A DNA stretch of 64,000 nt. It comes from Microbacterium maritypicum. GTDB lineage: Bacteria; Actinomycetota; Actinomycetes; Actinomycetales; Microbacteriaceae. The stretch is from contig NZ_WAAQ01000001.1 in NCBI RefSeq assembly GCF_008868125.1, forward strand, positions 1,302,001 to 1,366,000, given 5' to 3'. Under the pieces are notes generated by a model. It did no database searches. It had not been told where the DNA came from and worked only from the letters and a program-made list of their open reading frames with translations. Below are positions 42,604 to 51,855 of the stretch, piece after piece. Position numbers and translations under genes: made by a program. How positions within the stretch are numbered: position 1 is the stretch's first letter; each line of letters starts with the position of its first letter.

Positions 42604-43404
42604 ATGGAATTTGAAGGGCGAGAACAATCGCGGTTGGAGCTCGTCGCACTCCCCACGGCTGACGGACGCCGGGGTCTTGACCGGTTCAGTGTCGCGCTGA
42701 TCAAGGGGGCGTCGTCGTTCGCTGAGCTGTTTGACGCATTCCAGCAGGTCGGCGCTGGACAGGTTGCCAATGGGCGCAGCTTCGTAACCTTGGACGACCT
42801 GAATCAGTGTCTCTATACGAGCGGACACGCGGCGAACGAGCACGGCTTCGGCGATGACCTTGATTACCCCGACGATGACGATGCGAAAGCGGTCGACACG
42901 TACGAAGCAGCGCTCTTCGAAGCCACAGGGCGAGCGCTTCGCGATCTGGGCAGAATGGTTGCGTGGGAGCAGTTGCGTGGCGAGCTCACGACCAGCGAAA
43001 CCGACATTGATGCGCTGTCGGACCTCAACCGCCAGCCTGATCTGCTGCTCGACGATGCGCATGTCGTGCAGTGCCTCCCCGGCCGGCATGATGACGATCT
43101 GCTTGCGAACATCCCAAATGGGTACTTCTCGGTTGACTGGAATCCATTTCAGCTCCGTGCGGTAGTGAAACGCATCTGCGAACGCCACAACTACGTGCTC
43201 TTCGGAATCGGCGCGTCGACGCTCGGGTTCGTCCGCCAACTCGACAGCACCACCGATCAAGACGTTCCGGCGTTGGTAGAGGACCTCAAACACCTCTATG
43301 GACAGCAGGAGAGCAGCGCTTGGCAGCGGCTAGAAGCCACGCTTGCCACCTCCCCGATATTGATACTCGGATACACCGAAGACTTTGCCCACCTTGTCGA
43401 GTAG
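42604..43404 (+). CDS. Hypothetical protein in IS-flanked segment
   Basis: A 266-residue acidic protein that I do not recognise. It is soluble, with no signal peptide or membrane helix. Visible features are a DDLDYPDDDDAKAVDTYEAAL acidic stretch split by few hydrophobics (about 81-100), a central Asp-rich LNRQPDLLLDDAHVVQCLPG segment and a hydrophobic C-terminal strand (SPILILGYTEDF). An upstream in-frame stop at 42592 leaves ATG 42604 as the first start. No ribosome site is clear. Codon choice is visibly less GC-biased than in the flanking genes, suggesting recent acquisition. It lies inside a decayed insertion element with a MepB-like gene. Confidence 0.6.
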   Translation: MEFEGREQSRLELVALPTADGRRGLDRFSVALIKGASSFAELFDAFQQVGAGQVANGRSFVTLDDLNQCLYTSGHAANEHGFGDDLDYPDDDDAKAVDTYEAALFEATGRALRDLGRMVAWEQLRGELTTSETDIDALSDLNRQPDLLLDDAHVVQCLPGRHDDDLLANIPNGYFSVDWNPFQLRAVVKRICERHNYVLFGIGASTLGFVRQLDSTTDQDVPALVEDLKHLYGQQESSAWQRLEATLATSPILILGYTEDFAHLVE

Positions 43405-43519
43405 TCGGCTCCGGGTTTCGTCGCGATCACGGTCCTGGTTGTCGGGCTGCTAGGCCGTATTGCTATAGGTGTGTGGAGCCTAGGCCCGGGCTGGTGGCTC
43501 GGCAAGATAGCGTGGCTGC

Positions 43520-43951
43520 ATGCAGTTCAACGCCTTCGCGGTCTACTCGGCGGAGGTGGGCGTGACCGCTGAAGTCATCCCCGAGACCCAGAACAGCGAC
43601 TATGAGTCCGGGATTGTCCAGATAGGCGAAGAGGCTTGGCATATTCGCACAGCGCGGAACACTCCGACCAAACCGGGGGCCTTCGTCGCGTTCTGGCAAA
43701 GGGACGCGGAGGGGAACACAGTGCCGTTCAGCGATGCCGATCCCGCAGCGGGGCTGCTTGTCTTCGTGGAACAGCATGATCAGCGAGGGGTGTTCCGGTT
43801 CACCAGCGCGCACCTGACAGCGCTCGGCGTCACGTCAGGAAGGCGGCCAGGCAAACGTGGGTTCCGGGTGTATCCGAGCTGGTGCGCGGGCTTGAATGCC
43901 CAGGCCGCGACCACGCAAAGCGCTCAAGCGCCCGCGTTTCAGGAGTTCTGA
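43520..43951 (+). CDS. MepB-family protein
   Basis: A 143-residue protein that resembles MepB, the third gene of the staphylococcal mepRAB operon. Shared features are the WHIRTARNTPTKPGAFVAFW stretch (near 40-59), the FVEQHDQRGVFRF segment and the FRVYPSW motif (near 119-125) with a C-terminal tail rich in Thr/Gln. The family's role is unknown; it is not the efflux pump. The stop at 43951 lies exactly where similarity to a transposase begins on the other strand, so the gene probably reached this site with or through the insertion element. The 115-bp gap before it holds no gene. Confidence 0.7.
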   Translation: MQFNAFAVYSAEVGVTAEVIPETQNSDYESGIVQIGEEAWHIRTARNTPTKPGAFVAFWQRDAEGNTVPFSDADPAAGLLVFVEQHDQRGVFRFTSAHLTALGVTSGRRPGKRGFRVYPSWCAGLNAQAATTQSAQAPAFQEF

Positions 43952-44200
43952 GCTCACCGGGTCGTCCAGCACCCGCGCCCACCCGCCCTGCTCGGACCAC
44001 CGGTCGAAGGTCTTGTAGATCGTGTTCCAGCTCCCGAACCGGTCCGGAACATCCCGCCACGGCGCGCCCGTTCGGTACTGCTACGCAGTCACCTCGTCCA
44101 CGGTGCGCCGATCCGCCGGTGACCGTCCCGTCGACTTCACGTTCGGGAACAGCGGGCCGATCACAGCCCAGGCCTCGTCAGAGATCGCATCACGCGACAC
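43952..44200 (-). pseudogene. IS5-family transposase, N-terminal remnant with internal stop
   Basis: Read from GTG 44200 the frame encodes the start of an IS5-type transposase: AISDEAWAVIGPLFP, ADRRTV, then after a TAG at 44083-44081 YRTGAPWRDVPDRFG and a WSEQGGWARVLDDP end. The TAG stands where related transposases usually have Trp (TGG), so it is probably a point mutation. The catalytic DDE part is entirely missing: similarity stops at the MepB gene boundary. It cannot be functional without help. Confidence 0.8.
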
Positions 44201-44275
44201 GCATCCAACACCCGCCCACAAGGCGCCCGAAGGTGTCTGGCAACACCGCCTAGGGCGTCCGCCGTTCTCGTCTAC

Positions 44276-44848
44276 TCAGATCGCGTAGTGGTCCGGCGCG
44301 GTGAGCAGAGCCCTGGTGTCCTCGCCGACCGTGCGATGACGCGGCTTCGCCGGCACTCCGACGAGCACGCTGTCGGCGGGGGCGTCACGAGTGACCACGG
44401 CGTTCGCACCGACCACGGAGCCGGCCCCGATCGTCACGGGGCCGAGGATCTTGGCGCCGGCGCCGACGGCCACTCCGTCTCCGAGCGTGGGGTGCCTCTT
44501 CCCGGAAGCGCGTGTGCGTCCGCCGAGCGTGACGCCGTGGTAGAGCATCACATCGTCGCCCACCACGGCGGTCTCGCCGATGACCACGCCCATGCCGTGG
44601 TCGATGAAGAAGCGACGGCCGATGTTCGCGCCGGGGTGGATCTCGATCCCGGTCAGCCAGCGCGACACCTGGGAGCCGGCGCGTGCGAGCAGACGCAGGC
44701 GGCGCCGCCAGAGCGCATGCGAGACGCGGTGCGCCCAGACGGCGTGCAGCCCGGGGTAGAGCAGAGCGACCTCGACGGCGCTGCGCGCGGCCGGATCCCG
44801 AAGGCGTGCGGCCGCGATGTCCTCGCGCATCCGCCCGATCATGCCCAT
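44276..44848 (-). CDS. cysE: Serine O-acetyltransferase
   Basis: A 190-residue short-form (EpsC-like) enzyme that makes O-acetylserine from serine and acetyl-CoA. An N-terminal helical part is followed by a left-handed beta-helix of hexapeptide repeats ([40 protein letters not shown]). The His of DHGMG and Asp nearby form the active site. It follows cysK by 8 nt, giving a two-gene cysteine operon. Its 3' end is only 22 bp from the flank of the insertion element. ATG 44842 is an equally possible start. Confidence 0.95.
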   Translation of the reverse strand: MGMIGRMREDIAAARLRDPAARSAVEVALLYPGLHAVWAHRVSHALWRRRLRLLARAGSQVSRWLTGIEIHPGANIGRRFFIDHGMGVVIGETAVVGDDVMLYHGVTLGGRTRASGKRHPTLGDGVAVGAGAKILGPVTIGAGSVVGANAVVTRDAPADSVLVGVPAKPRHRTVGEDTRALLTAPDHYAI

Positions 44849-44856
44849 CGCCGGTC

Positions 44857-45795
44857 TCAGTCTTCGCGCAGATCCTCGAACAGCGCGGTGGAGATGTAAC
44901 GCTCACCGGTGTCGGGGATCATGACGACGATCGTCTTGCCGGTGTTCTCCGGTCGGGCCGCGACCTTCAGTGCGGCGGCGACCGCGGCGCCGGATGACAT
45001 GCCCACGAGGAGACCCTCCTTGGCCGCGAGCTCACGGGCGACGCGGATGGACTCGTCGAACTCGGCGGTGAGGATCTCGTCGAGCACCTCGCGATCGAGC
45101 ACACCGGGGACGAAGTTCGGGCCGATGCCCTGGATCTTGTGCGGGCCGGGGTGTCCCTCGGTGAGCACCGGGGAATCCTTGGGCTCGACCGCGATCACCT
45201 GGACGCCGGGCTTCGCCGCCTTGAGCGCCTGCCCGGTCCCGGTGACGGTTCCGCCGGTGCCGACGCCCGCGACGAGGATGTCGACCGCGCCGTCGGTGTC
45301 GCGGAGGATCTCCTGTGCCGTGGTCTCGCGGTGGATCTGGGGGTTCGCGGCATTCTCGAACTGGCGGATCCAGATGGCTCCGGGAGTCTCGGCGACGATG
45401 CGCTTGGTCTCCTCGATCGCACCGCTCATGCCCTTGGTGGGGTCGGTGAGCACGATCTGCGCGCCGAACGCCTTCAGCAGGACCCGGCGCTCCTTCGACA
45501 TGGAGGCGGGCATCGTCAGGATCACGCGGTAGCCGCGCGCGGCGCCGACCATCGCGAGAGCGATGCCGGTGTTGCCGCTCGTGGACTCCACGATGGTGCC
45601 GCCCGGCGTGAGCTCACCCGATGCCTCGGCGGCGTTGACCATGGCGATCCCGATGCGATCCTTCACGCTCGAGGCGGGGTTGTAGTACTCGAGCTTGGCG
45701 AGGACGGTCGCACCCAGTCCCTCGGTCACCCGGTTCAGGCGGACGAGCGGTGTGTTGCCGAACGCGGTCGTGATGTCGGAGTGGATGCCGGGCAT
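44857..45795 (-). CDS. cysK: Cysteine synthase A (O-acetylserine sulfhydrylase)
   Basis: A 312-residue PLP enzyme that makes cysteine from O-acetylserine and sulfide. The PLP lysine is in [11 protein letters not shown] (near 44), the phosphate loop is GTGGTVTG (near 177), and [12 protein letters not shown] (near 70) is the substrate-binding loop. The [15 protein letters not shown] opening is standard. First gene of the cysK-cysE pair; its promoter region (45796-45893) is shared with divergent prmC. Confidence 0.97.
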   Translation of the reverse strand: MPGIHSDITTAFGNTPLVRLNRVTEGLGATVLAKLEYYNPASSVKDRIGIAMVNAAEASGELTPGGTIVESTSGNTGIALAMVGAARGYRVILTMPASMSKERRVLLKAFGAQIVLTDPTKGMSGAIEETKRIVAETPGAIWIRQFENAANPQIHRETTAQEILRDTDGAVDILVAGVGTGGTVTGTGQALKAAKPGVQVIAVEPKDSPVLTEGHPGPHKIQGIGPNFVPGVLDREVLDEILTAEFDESIRVARELAAKEGLLVGMSSGAAVAAALKVAARPENTGKTIVVMIPDTGERYISTALFEDLRED

Positions 45796-45880
45796 GATGA
45801 ACCTTCCTGTGCGGGGTCGCTGCGGACCAGCCTAGGGGAGGGGTCCTATGGGGAGGCCTTTGTGACGGCCGCTCGCACTC

Positions 45881-45886
45881 TACGCT
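45881..45886 (+). promoter_or_regulatory. Candidate -10 box of prmC
   Basis: TACGCT lies 7 nt before ATG 45894, so the message would be nearly leaderless. A GGAAGG stretch lies between the two. Confidence 0.45.
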
Positions 45887-45893
45887 GGAAGGC

Positions 45894-46754
45894 ATGTCTG
45901 ACACCTCTCTCGCTGCGGTCGTCCGCACGGCGGCCCAGCGTCTGGCCGATGTCGGAGTGCCCGACCCTCTCGTCGACGCAGAGCTTCTCGCCGGCCACAT
46001 CCTCGGACGACGACGCGGCGAGGTGCAGGCGGCGATCGTCCGTGGCGACGGCATCGATGACGCAGCGGTGTCGGCGCTCGATGAGGCCGTGACGCGTCGT
46101 GCAGCCAGGGAGCCGCTGCAGCACATCACCGGAACCGCGCCGTTCCGTCACCTCGAGCTCGCCGTCGGCCCCGGCGTCTTCGTACCCCGTCCGGAGACGG
46201 AGACCGTCGTGCAGTACGCGATCGACGCCCTGCTGAGCTCCCCGGAGTCCGCACCGGTCGGCATCGACCTCGGCACCGGCAGCGGGGCGATCGCCCTCGC
46301 GATGGCCACCGAGGTGCCGCACGCGCGCATCTTCGCCGCCGAGCTCTCCGAGGACGCGCATGCCTGGGCGAGCCGCAACGTCGCGGGAGTCGACAACCTC
46401 ACGCTGGTGCTGTCCGACCTGGGGGAAGCCTTCCCGGAGCTCGACGGCACGGCCTCCGTGGTCATCTCGAATCCGCCGTATGTGCCCGATGCCGCCATTC
46501 CCCGCGATCCGGAGGTGCGGCTGTTCGATCCGGCCATGGCGCTGTACGGGGGAGAGGACGGTCTCGACATCGTGCGTGTGCTCAGCTCACGGGCCCTGCG
46601 GCTGCTGCGCCCCGGTGGTCTCCTCGTCATCGAGCACGGCGAACTGCAGGGCGAGTCGATCAGGGACCTCCTCACGGCCGACGGCTGGCGCGCGCCGGCG
46701 ACACACCGCGACCTGACGCTCCGGGATCGCACCACCACCGCGCTCCGACCCTGA
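45894..46754 (+). CDS. prmC: Release factor glutamine methyltransferase (PrmC/HemK)
   Basis: A 286-residue SAM methyltransferase that methylates the GGQ glutamine of release factors. The N-terminal helical domain (1-90) is followed by the Rossmann domain with IDLGTGSGAIALA (near 122-134) and the substrate-binding NPPY (near 199). Length is normal. It is usually next to prfA; here it starts a cluster with the Sua5/TsaC gene while prfA is 7.9 kb away. Likely leaderless or short-leader transcript. Confidence 0.95.
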   Translation: MSDTSLAAVVRTAAQRLADVGVPDPLVDAELLAGHILGRRRGEVQAAIVRGDGIDDAAVSALDEAVTRRAAREPLQHITGTAPFRHLELAVGPGVFVPRPETETVVQYAIDALLSSPESAPVGIDLGTGSGAIALAMATEVPHARIFAAELSEDAHAWASRNVAGVDNLTLVLSDLGEAFPELDGTASVVISNPPYVPDAAIPRDPEVRLFDPAMALYGGEDGLDIVRVLSSRALRLLRPGGLLVIEHGELQGESIRDLLTADGWRAPATHRDLTLRDRTTTALRP

Positions 46755-46791
46755 TCAGCAACCTCCGAGCGTGCTCACTGGCCGCGCCGCA

Positions 46792-46797
46792 TAGAAT
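46792..46797 (+). promoter_or_regulatory. Candidate -10 box of the Sua5/TsaC gene
   Basis: TAGAAT, a near-consensus hexamer, lies 9 nt before ATG 46807 with no clear ribosome site, again suggesting a very short or absent leader. Confidence 0.5.
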
Positions 46798-46806
46798 CGA
46801 ACCGTC

Positions 46807-47541
46807 ATGTCAACCATCTTCGACTGCAGCGACGAGTCGCAGCTCCTCGCCGGCATGCGCCACGCGCGCCAGGCGATCGGCCGTGGCGACCTCATCGTCA
46901 TCCCCACAGACACGGTGTACGGCGTCGCCGCCGATGCCTTCTCCCCGGCCGCCGTCCAGCGCCTCCTCGATGCGAAGGGGCGCGGGCGGGATCAGCCGCC
47001 GCCCGTGCTGATCGGCACGAAGGAGACGCTCGCCGCCCTGGCCGAGTCCGTTCCGGAGCCGGTCGAGCGCCTCGTCGAGGCATTCTGGCCCGGCGGACTG
47101 ACGATCGTGCTGCCCGCGCAGCCGTCGCTGGTGTGGGACCTGGGAGAGACTCTCGGCACGGTCGCGGTGCGCATGCCGGAGGGCCGGGTCGCCCTCGAAC
47201 TGCTCGCGGAGACCGGCCCGCTGGCCGTCTCCAGCGCGAACCTCACGGGCGAAGCCGCGGCCATCTCGGCGTACGACGCCGAGAAGATGCTGGGTGACAG
47301 CGTCGCGGTCTATCTCGCAGACGGCCTGAGCAAGGACGGCATCGCGTCCACCATCGTGGATGCCACCTCGCTGGTGCGCCGCGGCGCGGATTCCGAACCC
47401 GGGACGGTGCGCATCCTCCGTGACGGCGCCGTGACCAGGGAGCAGCTCGAGGAAGTCCTCGGCGACCTCCTCGAGCCCGAGGACCACGCCGGACACGAGC
47501 ATGACCCTGAGCGCGCGCAGGAGCAGGACGGGGATTCGTGA
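46807..47541 (+). CDS. Threonylcarbamoyl-AMP synthase (Sua5/YwlC/YrdC)
   Basis: A 244-residue enzyme for the first step of t6A37 tRNA modification, forming threonylcarbamoyl-AMP from threonine, bicarbonate and ATP. Conserved features are IPTDTVYGVAADA (near 36-48), KGRGRDQPPPVLI (near 58-70) and SSANLTGEAA (near 141-150). The usual KxR pattern in the second motif is changed to GRGRDQ, as often seen in actinobacteria. The acidic tail (EPEDHAGHEHDPERAQEQDG) is unlike a full Sua5 domain. Its stop overlaps the next gene's GTG by 4 nt. Confidence 0.93.
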   Translation: MSTIFDCSDESQLLAGMRHARQAIGRGDLIVIPTDTVYGVAADAFSPAAVQRLLDAKGRGRDQPPPVLIGTKETLAALAESVPEPVERLVEAFWPGGLTIVLPAQPSLVWDLGETLGTVAVRMPEGRVALELLAETGPLAVSSANLTGEAAAISAYDAEKMLGDSVAVYLADGLSKDGIASTIVDATSLVRRGADSEPGTVRILRDGAVTREQLEEVLGDLLEPEDHAGHEHDPERAQEQDGDS

Positions 47542-48707
47542 AGCAGTACCTCTTCACGATCATCCTCACCGCCGCGATCACGTTCGCGCTGACCTGGGCG
47601 GTGTGGAAGCTGAGCCTCCGGTTCAAGCTGTACCCCGCGATCCGCGACCGGGACGTGCACACCACCCCCAAGCCACGACTGGGCGGCGTCGCGATCTTCC
47701 TCGCCATCGCCGCGGCGTTCGGCTTCTCCGCGGTGAACCCGTTCTTCCAGAGCATCTGGGTGCCGCCGCAGACCATGTGGTCGATCCTCGGCGCGTCCCT
47801 GCTGATCGCGATCATCGGGGTCGTCGACGACCTCTGGGACATCGACTGGATGATCAAGCTCGGCGCGCAGTTCCTCGCTGCCGGCGTCATCACGGTCGGT
47901 GGGGGACTGCAGATCCTGTCTCTGCCGTTCGGTGACCTCATCGTGGTGTCGAGCTGGCTGAGCATCACGATCACGATGTTCGCGATCGTCATCGTGATGA
48001 ATGCGGTGAACTTCATCGACGGACTCGACGGGCTCGTCGCCGGTGTGTGTCTCATCTCGAACGGCGTGTTCTTCGCCTACTCTTACATCTTCACGCGCGA
48101 CTCCGGCGCCTCCAGCTACTTCAACCTCTCGACCTTCATCGCCGCCGTCCTCATCGGAGCCTGCCTCGGCTTCCTGCCGCTGAACTGGAGCCCCGCGAAG
48201 ATCTTCATGGGCGACTCCGGTGCACTGGTGATCGGCCTCCTGATGGCCACATCGGCGATCGCGATCACCGGGCAGATGGATCCGTCCGCCCTCGACCCCG
48301 AGCGGCTCGGGCGTTCCCAGCTGGTCGGAGCCTTCCTACCGATCCTGCTCCCGCTGCTGGTGGTCCTGCTGCCGCTGCTGGACTTCGGACTCGCCGTGCT
48401 CCGACGCATGAGCGCGGGACGATCGCCGTTCTCGCCCGACCGGAAGCACCTGCATCACCGCATGCTCGATCTGGGTCACCGCGACCGTGACGCCGTGCTC
48501 ATCTTCTACGCCTGGACGGCCGTGGTCTCCCTCGCCGTCCTGCTCATGTACGTCGGTGCCCGAGAGGACTGGCCCGGCCAGTACCTGCCGGGTGTCGGCT
48601 TCGGCATCGTGGGCATCGCCGCCTGCCTCGTCGTCACGCTGAGTCCCACCCGCCGCAGGAAGAGCGCAGCGGGCGCCGAACCCGATCCGACACCCGTGGA
48701 GTCCTGA
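47538..48707 (+). CDS. UDP-GlcNAc:undecaprenyl-phosphate GlcNAc-1-phosphate transferase (WecA/TagO-like)
   Basis: A 389-residue polyprenyl-phosphate phosphosugar transferase with about 11 helices. The catalytic loops are seen: GVVDDLWDIDW (near 94-104), NFIDGLDGLVAG (near 156-167), FMGDSGALVIG and the HLHHRMLDLGH loop (near 305). It begins assembly of wall glycopolymers or arabinogalactan linkage by making undecaprenyl-PP-GlcNAc. It overlaps the preceding gene and shares one base with the following one, so the block prmC-Sua5-wecA-small membrane protein may be read together. Confidence 0.92.
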   Translation: MKQYLFTIILTAAITFALTWAVWKLSLRFKLYPAIRDRDVHTTPKPRLGGVAIFLAIAAAFGFSAVNPFFQSIWVPPQTMWSILGASLLIAIIGVVDDLWDIDWMIKLGAQFLAAGVITVGGGLQILSLPFGDLIVVSSWLSITITMFAIVIVMNAVNFIDGLDGLVAGVCLISNGVFFAYSYIFTRDSGASSYFNLSTFIAAVLIGACLGFLPLNWSPAKIFMGDSGALVIGLLMATSAIAITGQMDPSALDPERLGRSQLVGAFLPILLPLLVVLLPLLDFGLAVLRRMSAGRSPFSPDRKHLHHRMLDLGHRDRDAVLIFYAWTAVVSLAVLLMYVGAREDWPGQYLPGVGFGIVGIAACLVVTLSPTRRRKSAAGAEPDPTPVES

Positions 48708-49225
48708 TGAGCCCGAGTCCTGTTTCCAGCACGCCGATCCTGCGTCGCACCCTCATCTGGTCGGCGGTCGCCACCGTCGTGCTCGCGATCATCGCCGGGG
48801 GCATCGGCTACCTCGTCGCTCAGGGGGAGGGGCTCGTCAGCGGTCTGCTCGGCGTGCTCCTGGCCGCCGTCTTCCTGGCGATCACCGGCATCAGCATCCT
48901 GATCGCGAACCGCTGGTACGGCGACCCGATCTACGTGCAGTTGTTCTTCGCCATCGTCCTGGGCGGCTGGCTGCTCAAGCTCGGGCTCTTCGTCGTCGCG
49001 ATGATCATGCTCGCCGGTCAGCCGTGGCTGCAGCCGATGGTGTTCTTCCTGTCGATCGTGGCCGGCGTGCTGATGTCGCTCGCGATCGACGTCATCGTCC
49101 TCACGAGCATGCGGCTGCCCAACGTCAGCGACACGAACCTGCCGACGGAGGTTCCCGAAGACCGTGCGCCCGGCTCGGCGAATCACATCGGAGACGGACC
49201 CGTCGAGGGTGGCCAGCGGTCTTAG
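48707..49225 (+). CDS. Small membrane protein in AtpI position
   Basis: A 172-residue protein with four hydrophobic helices (about 15-38, 43-62, 77-100, 107-130) and an acidic Pro-rich tail. Position immediately before atpB matches AtpI, the ATP synthase assembly or c-ring helper, but sequence similarity to classical AtpI is weak. The start overlaps the preceding stop by one base. About 120 bp with a probable promoter separate it from atpB. Confidence 0.7.
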   Translation: MSPSPVSSTPILRRTLIWSAVATVVLAIIAGGIGYLVAQGEGLVSGLLGVLLAAVFLAITGISILIANRWYGDPIYVQLFFAIVLGGWLLKLGLFVVAMIMLAGQPWLQPMVFFLSIVAGVLMSLAIDVIVLTSMRLPNVSDTNLPTEVPEDRAPGSANHIGDGPVEGGQRS

Positions 49226-49240
49226 GAGACCCTCAGATTC

Positions 49241-49249
49241 TGATACTGT
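49241..49249 (+). promoter_or_regulatory. Probable extended -10 promoter of the atp operon
   Basis: TGATACTGT matches an extended -10 element (TGn plus TANNNT), about 100 nt before atpB. The leader holds a perfect 6-bp hairpin (CGCTCG/CGAGCG, 49264-49279). No good -35 is seen. Confidence 0.45.
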
Positions 49250-49348
49250 TGATACGTGCCCGCCGCTCGCCCGCGAGCGCTTGCGCTGTGTAGCACACCG
49301 ACCATCGTCGCCCCGGTTTAGACCGGTGCCCCGAAGCTGGAGCCCGCG

Positions 49349-50435
<1,087 letters not shown>

Positions 50436-50462
50436 TCCTCACCGACTTCTGAAGGAGACAGG

Positions 50463-51017
50463 ATGCTGAACGCTCTTGTCACGAACCTCGCAGCAGAGGG
50501 TGAGCCGAACAACCCCCTCATCCCTGCGTGGTACGACATCATCTGGTCGGGCCTCTGGTTCATCGTCATCCTCGTCGTCGTCTGGAAGGTCGCCCTTCCC
50601 CGTCTGACGAAGATGCTCGACGAGCGGTCCGCCGCCATCGAGGGCAACATCGCCAAGGCCGACGAGGCGCAGAAGCAGGCGGAGGCGGCACTCGAGGAGT
50701 ACACGCGTCAGCTCGCTGAGGCGCGCACCGAGGCCGGTGAGATCCGCGAAGCCGCCCGTGAGGACGGCAAGAAGATCGTCGCCGAGGCGAAGGAGTCTGC
50801 GACCACCGAGGCCGCACGCATCACCGCCACCGCGCACACGCAGATCGAAGCGGAGCGTCAGACCGCTCTCGTCTCGCTGCGTAGCGAGGTCGGAACCCTC
50901 GCGATCGACCTCGCCGGTGGCGTGGTCGGCGAGACGCTCTCCGACGACGCGCGTGCGACGGCTGTCGTCGATCGCTTCCTCGCCGAGCTCGAGGCATCCG
51001 AGAAGGCGGCTCAGTAA
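50463..51017 (+). CDS. atpF: ATP synthase Fo subunit b
   Basis: A 184-residue stator subunit. One membrane helix near 22-46 (IIWSGLWFIVILVVVWKVAL) is followed by a long Ala/Glu/Lys-rich coiled coil that reaches the F1 head and binds delta. GAAGGAGA precedes ATG 50463. Its TAA shares one base with the next ATG. Confidence 0.95.
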   Translation: MLNALVTNLAAEGEPNNPLIPAWYDIIWSGLWFIVILVVVWKVALPRLTKMLDERSAAIEGNIAKADEAQKQAEAALEEYTRQLAEARTEAGEIREAAREDGKKIVAEAKESATTEAARITATAHTQIEAERQTALVSLRSEVGTLAIDLAGGVVGETLSDDARATAVVDRFLAELEASEKAAQ

Positions 51018-51808
51018 TGGGCAGCGCGACCACTCAGGCACTCGCGGCATCCATCAAGACGCTTGCCGCAGCGAAGGACGTCACTCTCGACACCGCACGG
51101 GAGCTGTTCGCTGCCGCGCATGCCGTGAGTGCATCGTCCCAGCTGAGCGGCGCGCTTGCTGATCCTTCCGCTCCCGCCGCGGCACGACAGAATGTCGTCG
51201 CCGCGGTGTTCGGCGGGTTCTCCGCAGGTGCCCAGGGCGTCCTGAAGACCGTCGTCGCAGAACGCTGGTCCAACGCGGGCGAGCTCGTCGACGGTATCGA
51301 GGAGCTCGCGATCCGCGCGGCGGCGATCGCCGAGCCCGGAACGGACATCGAAGGGGAGCTCTTCGGCTTCTCCCGGGTGATCGCGGCCAACCCCGAGCTC
51401 GAACTCGCTCTGGGTAGCCGCGTCGGCGGAGAAGACGCCAAGAGTGCGCTCGTCGAGCGTCTCCTGGCCGAAGGCTCCACCGGCTCCGCGACGACGCTGA
51501 TCATCACGTCGCTTGTGCGCGAGCCGCGCGGGCGTCGAGTCCGACGGCTGCTGAACCGGGCGATGAGCGTCGTCTCGAGCCAGCGCGGTCGAGTGGTCGC
51601 CACGGTGCACACTGCGGCCGCCCTCACAGACGCACAGCGCGCCCGTCTCAGCGACTCGCTCTCGCGTCGCTACGACGGTCAGGTATCGCTCAACGTCGTC
51701 ATCGACCCTGCCGTCGTCGGAGGCCTGCGCGTGCAGATCGCCGATGACGTCATCGACGGCAGCATCTCCGCACGACTCGCCGACCTTCGCCAGAAGCTCG
51801 CGGGCTAA
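51017..51808 (+). CDS. atpH: ATP synthase F1 subunit delta
   Basis: A 263-residue stator protein, longer than the approx. 175-residue E. coli delta, as is usual in actinobacteria that carry an N-terminal extension. The C-terminal region [26 protein letters not shown] is the family signature. It links subunit b to the alpha subunits. It overlaps atpF by one base. Confidence 0.94.
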   Translation: MGSATTQALAASIKTLAAAKDVTLDTARELFAAAHAVSASSQLSGALADPSAPAAARQNVVAAVFGGFSAGAQGVLKTVVAERWSNAGELVDGIEELAIRAAAIAEPGTDIEGELFGFSRVIAANPELELALGSRVGGEDAKSALVERLLAEGSTGSATTLIITSLVREPRGRRVRRLLNRAMSVVSSQRGRVVATVHTAAALTDAQRARLSDSLSRRYDGQVSLNVVIDPAVVGGLRVQIADDVIDGSISARLADLRQKLAG

Positions 51809-51855
51809 CACGACTTCGCGCGGGGAACCGCGCACCCAGATACAAAGGGAAGACA

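Larger units (their letters stand above)
42531..44250. mobile_element. Decayed IS5-family element carrying passenger genes
   Basis: The left end reads GGACGTGTTGC (42531-42541). The right end, read inward on the minus strand, is GGCGGTGTTGC (44250-44240), so 9 of 11 terminal bases agree. Both ends are flanked by TA (42529-42530 and 44251-44252) within CTAG, fitting a short IS5-family target duplication. A broken IS5-type transposase starts 50 nt inside the right end. Between it and the left end lie an unknown gene and a MepB-family gene with less GC-rich codon use than the neighbours. The segment sits precisely between two convergent genes. Direct repeats of GTGGCTGTC (42546-42554, 42560-42568) lie near the left end. 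The boundaries are inferred. Confidence 0.6.

Noticed and set aside
43952..44200. A working transposase
   Set aside because: It has an internal stop and lacks the whole catalytic half.
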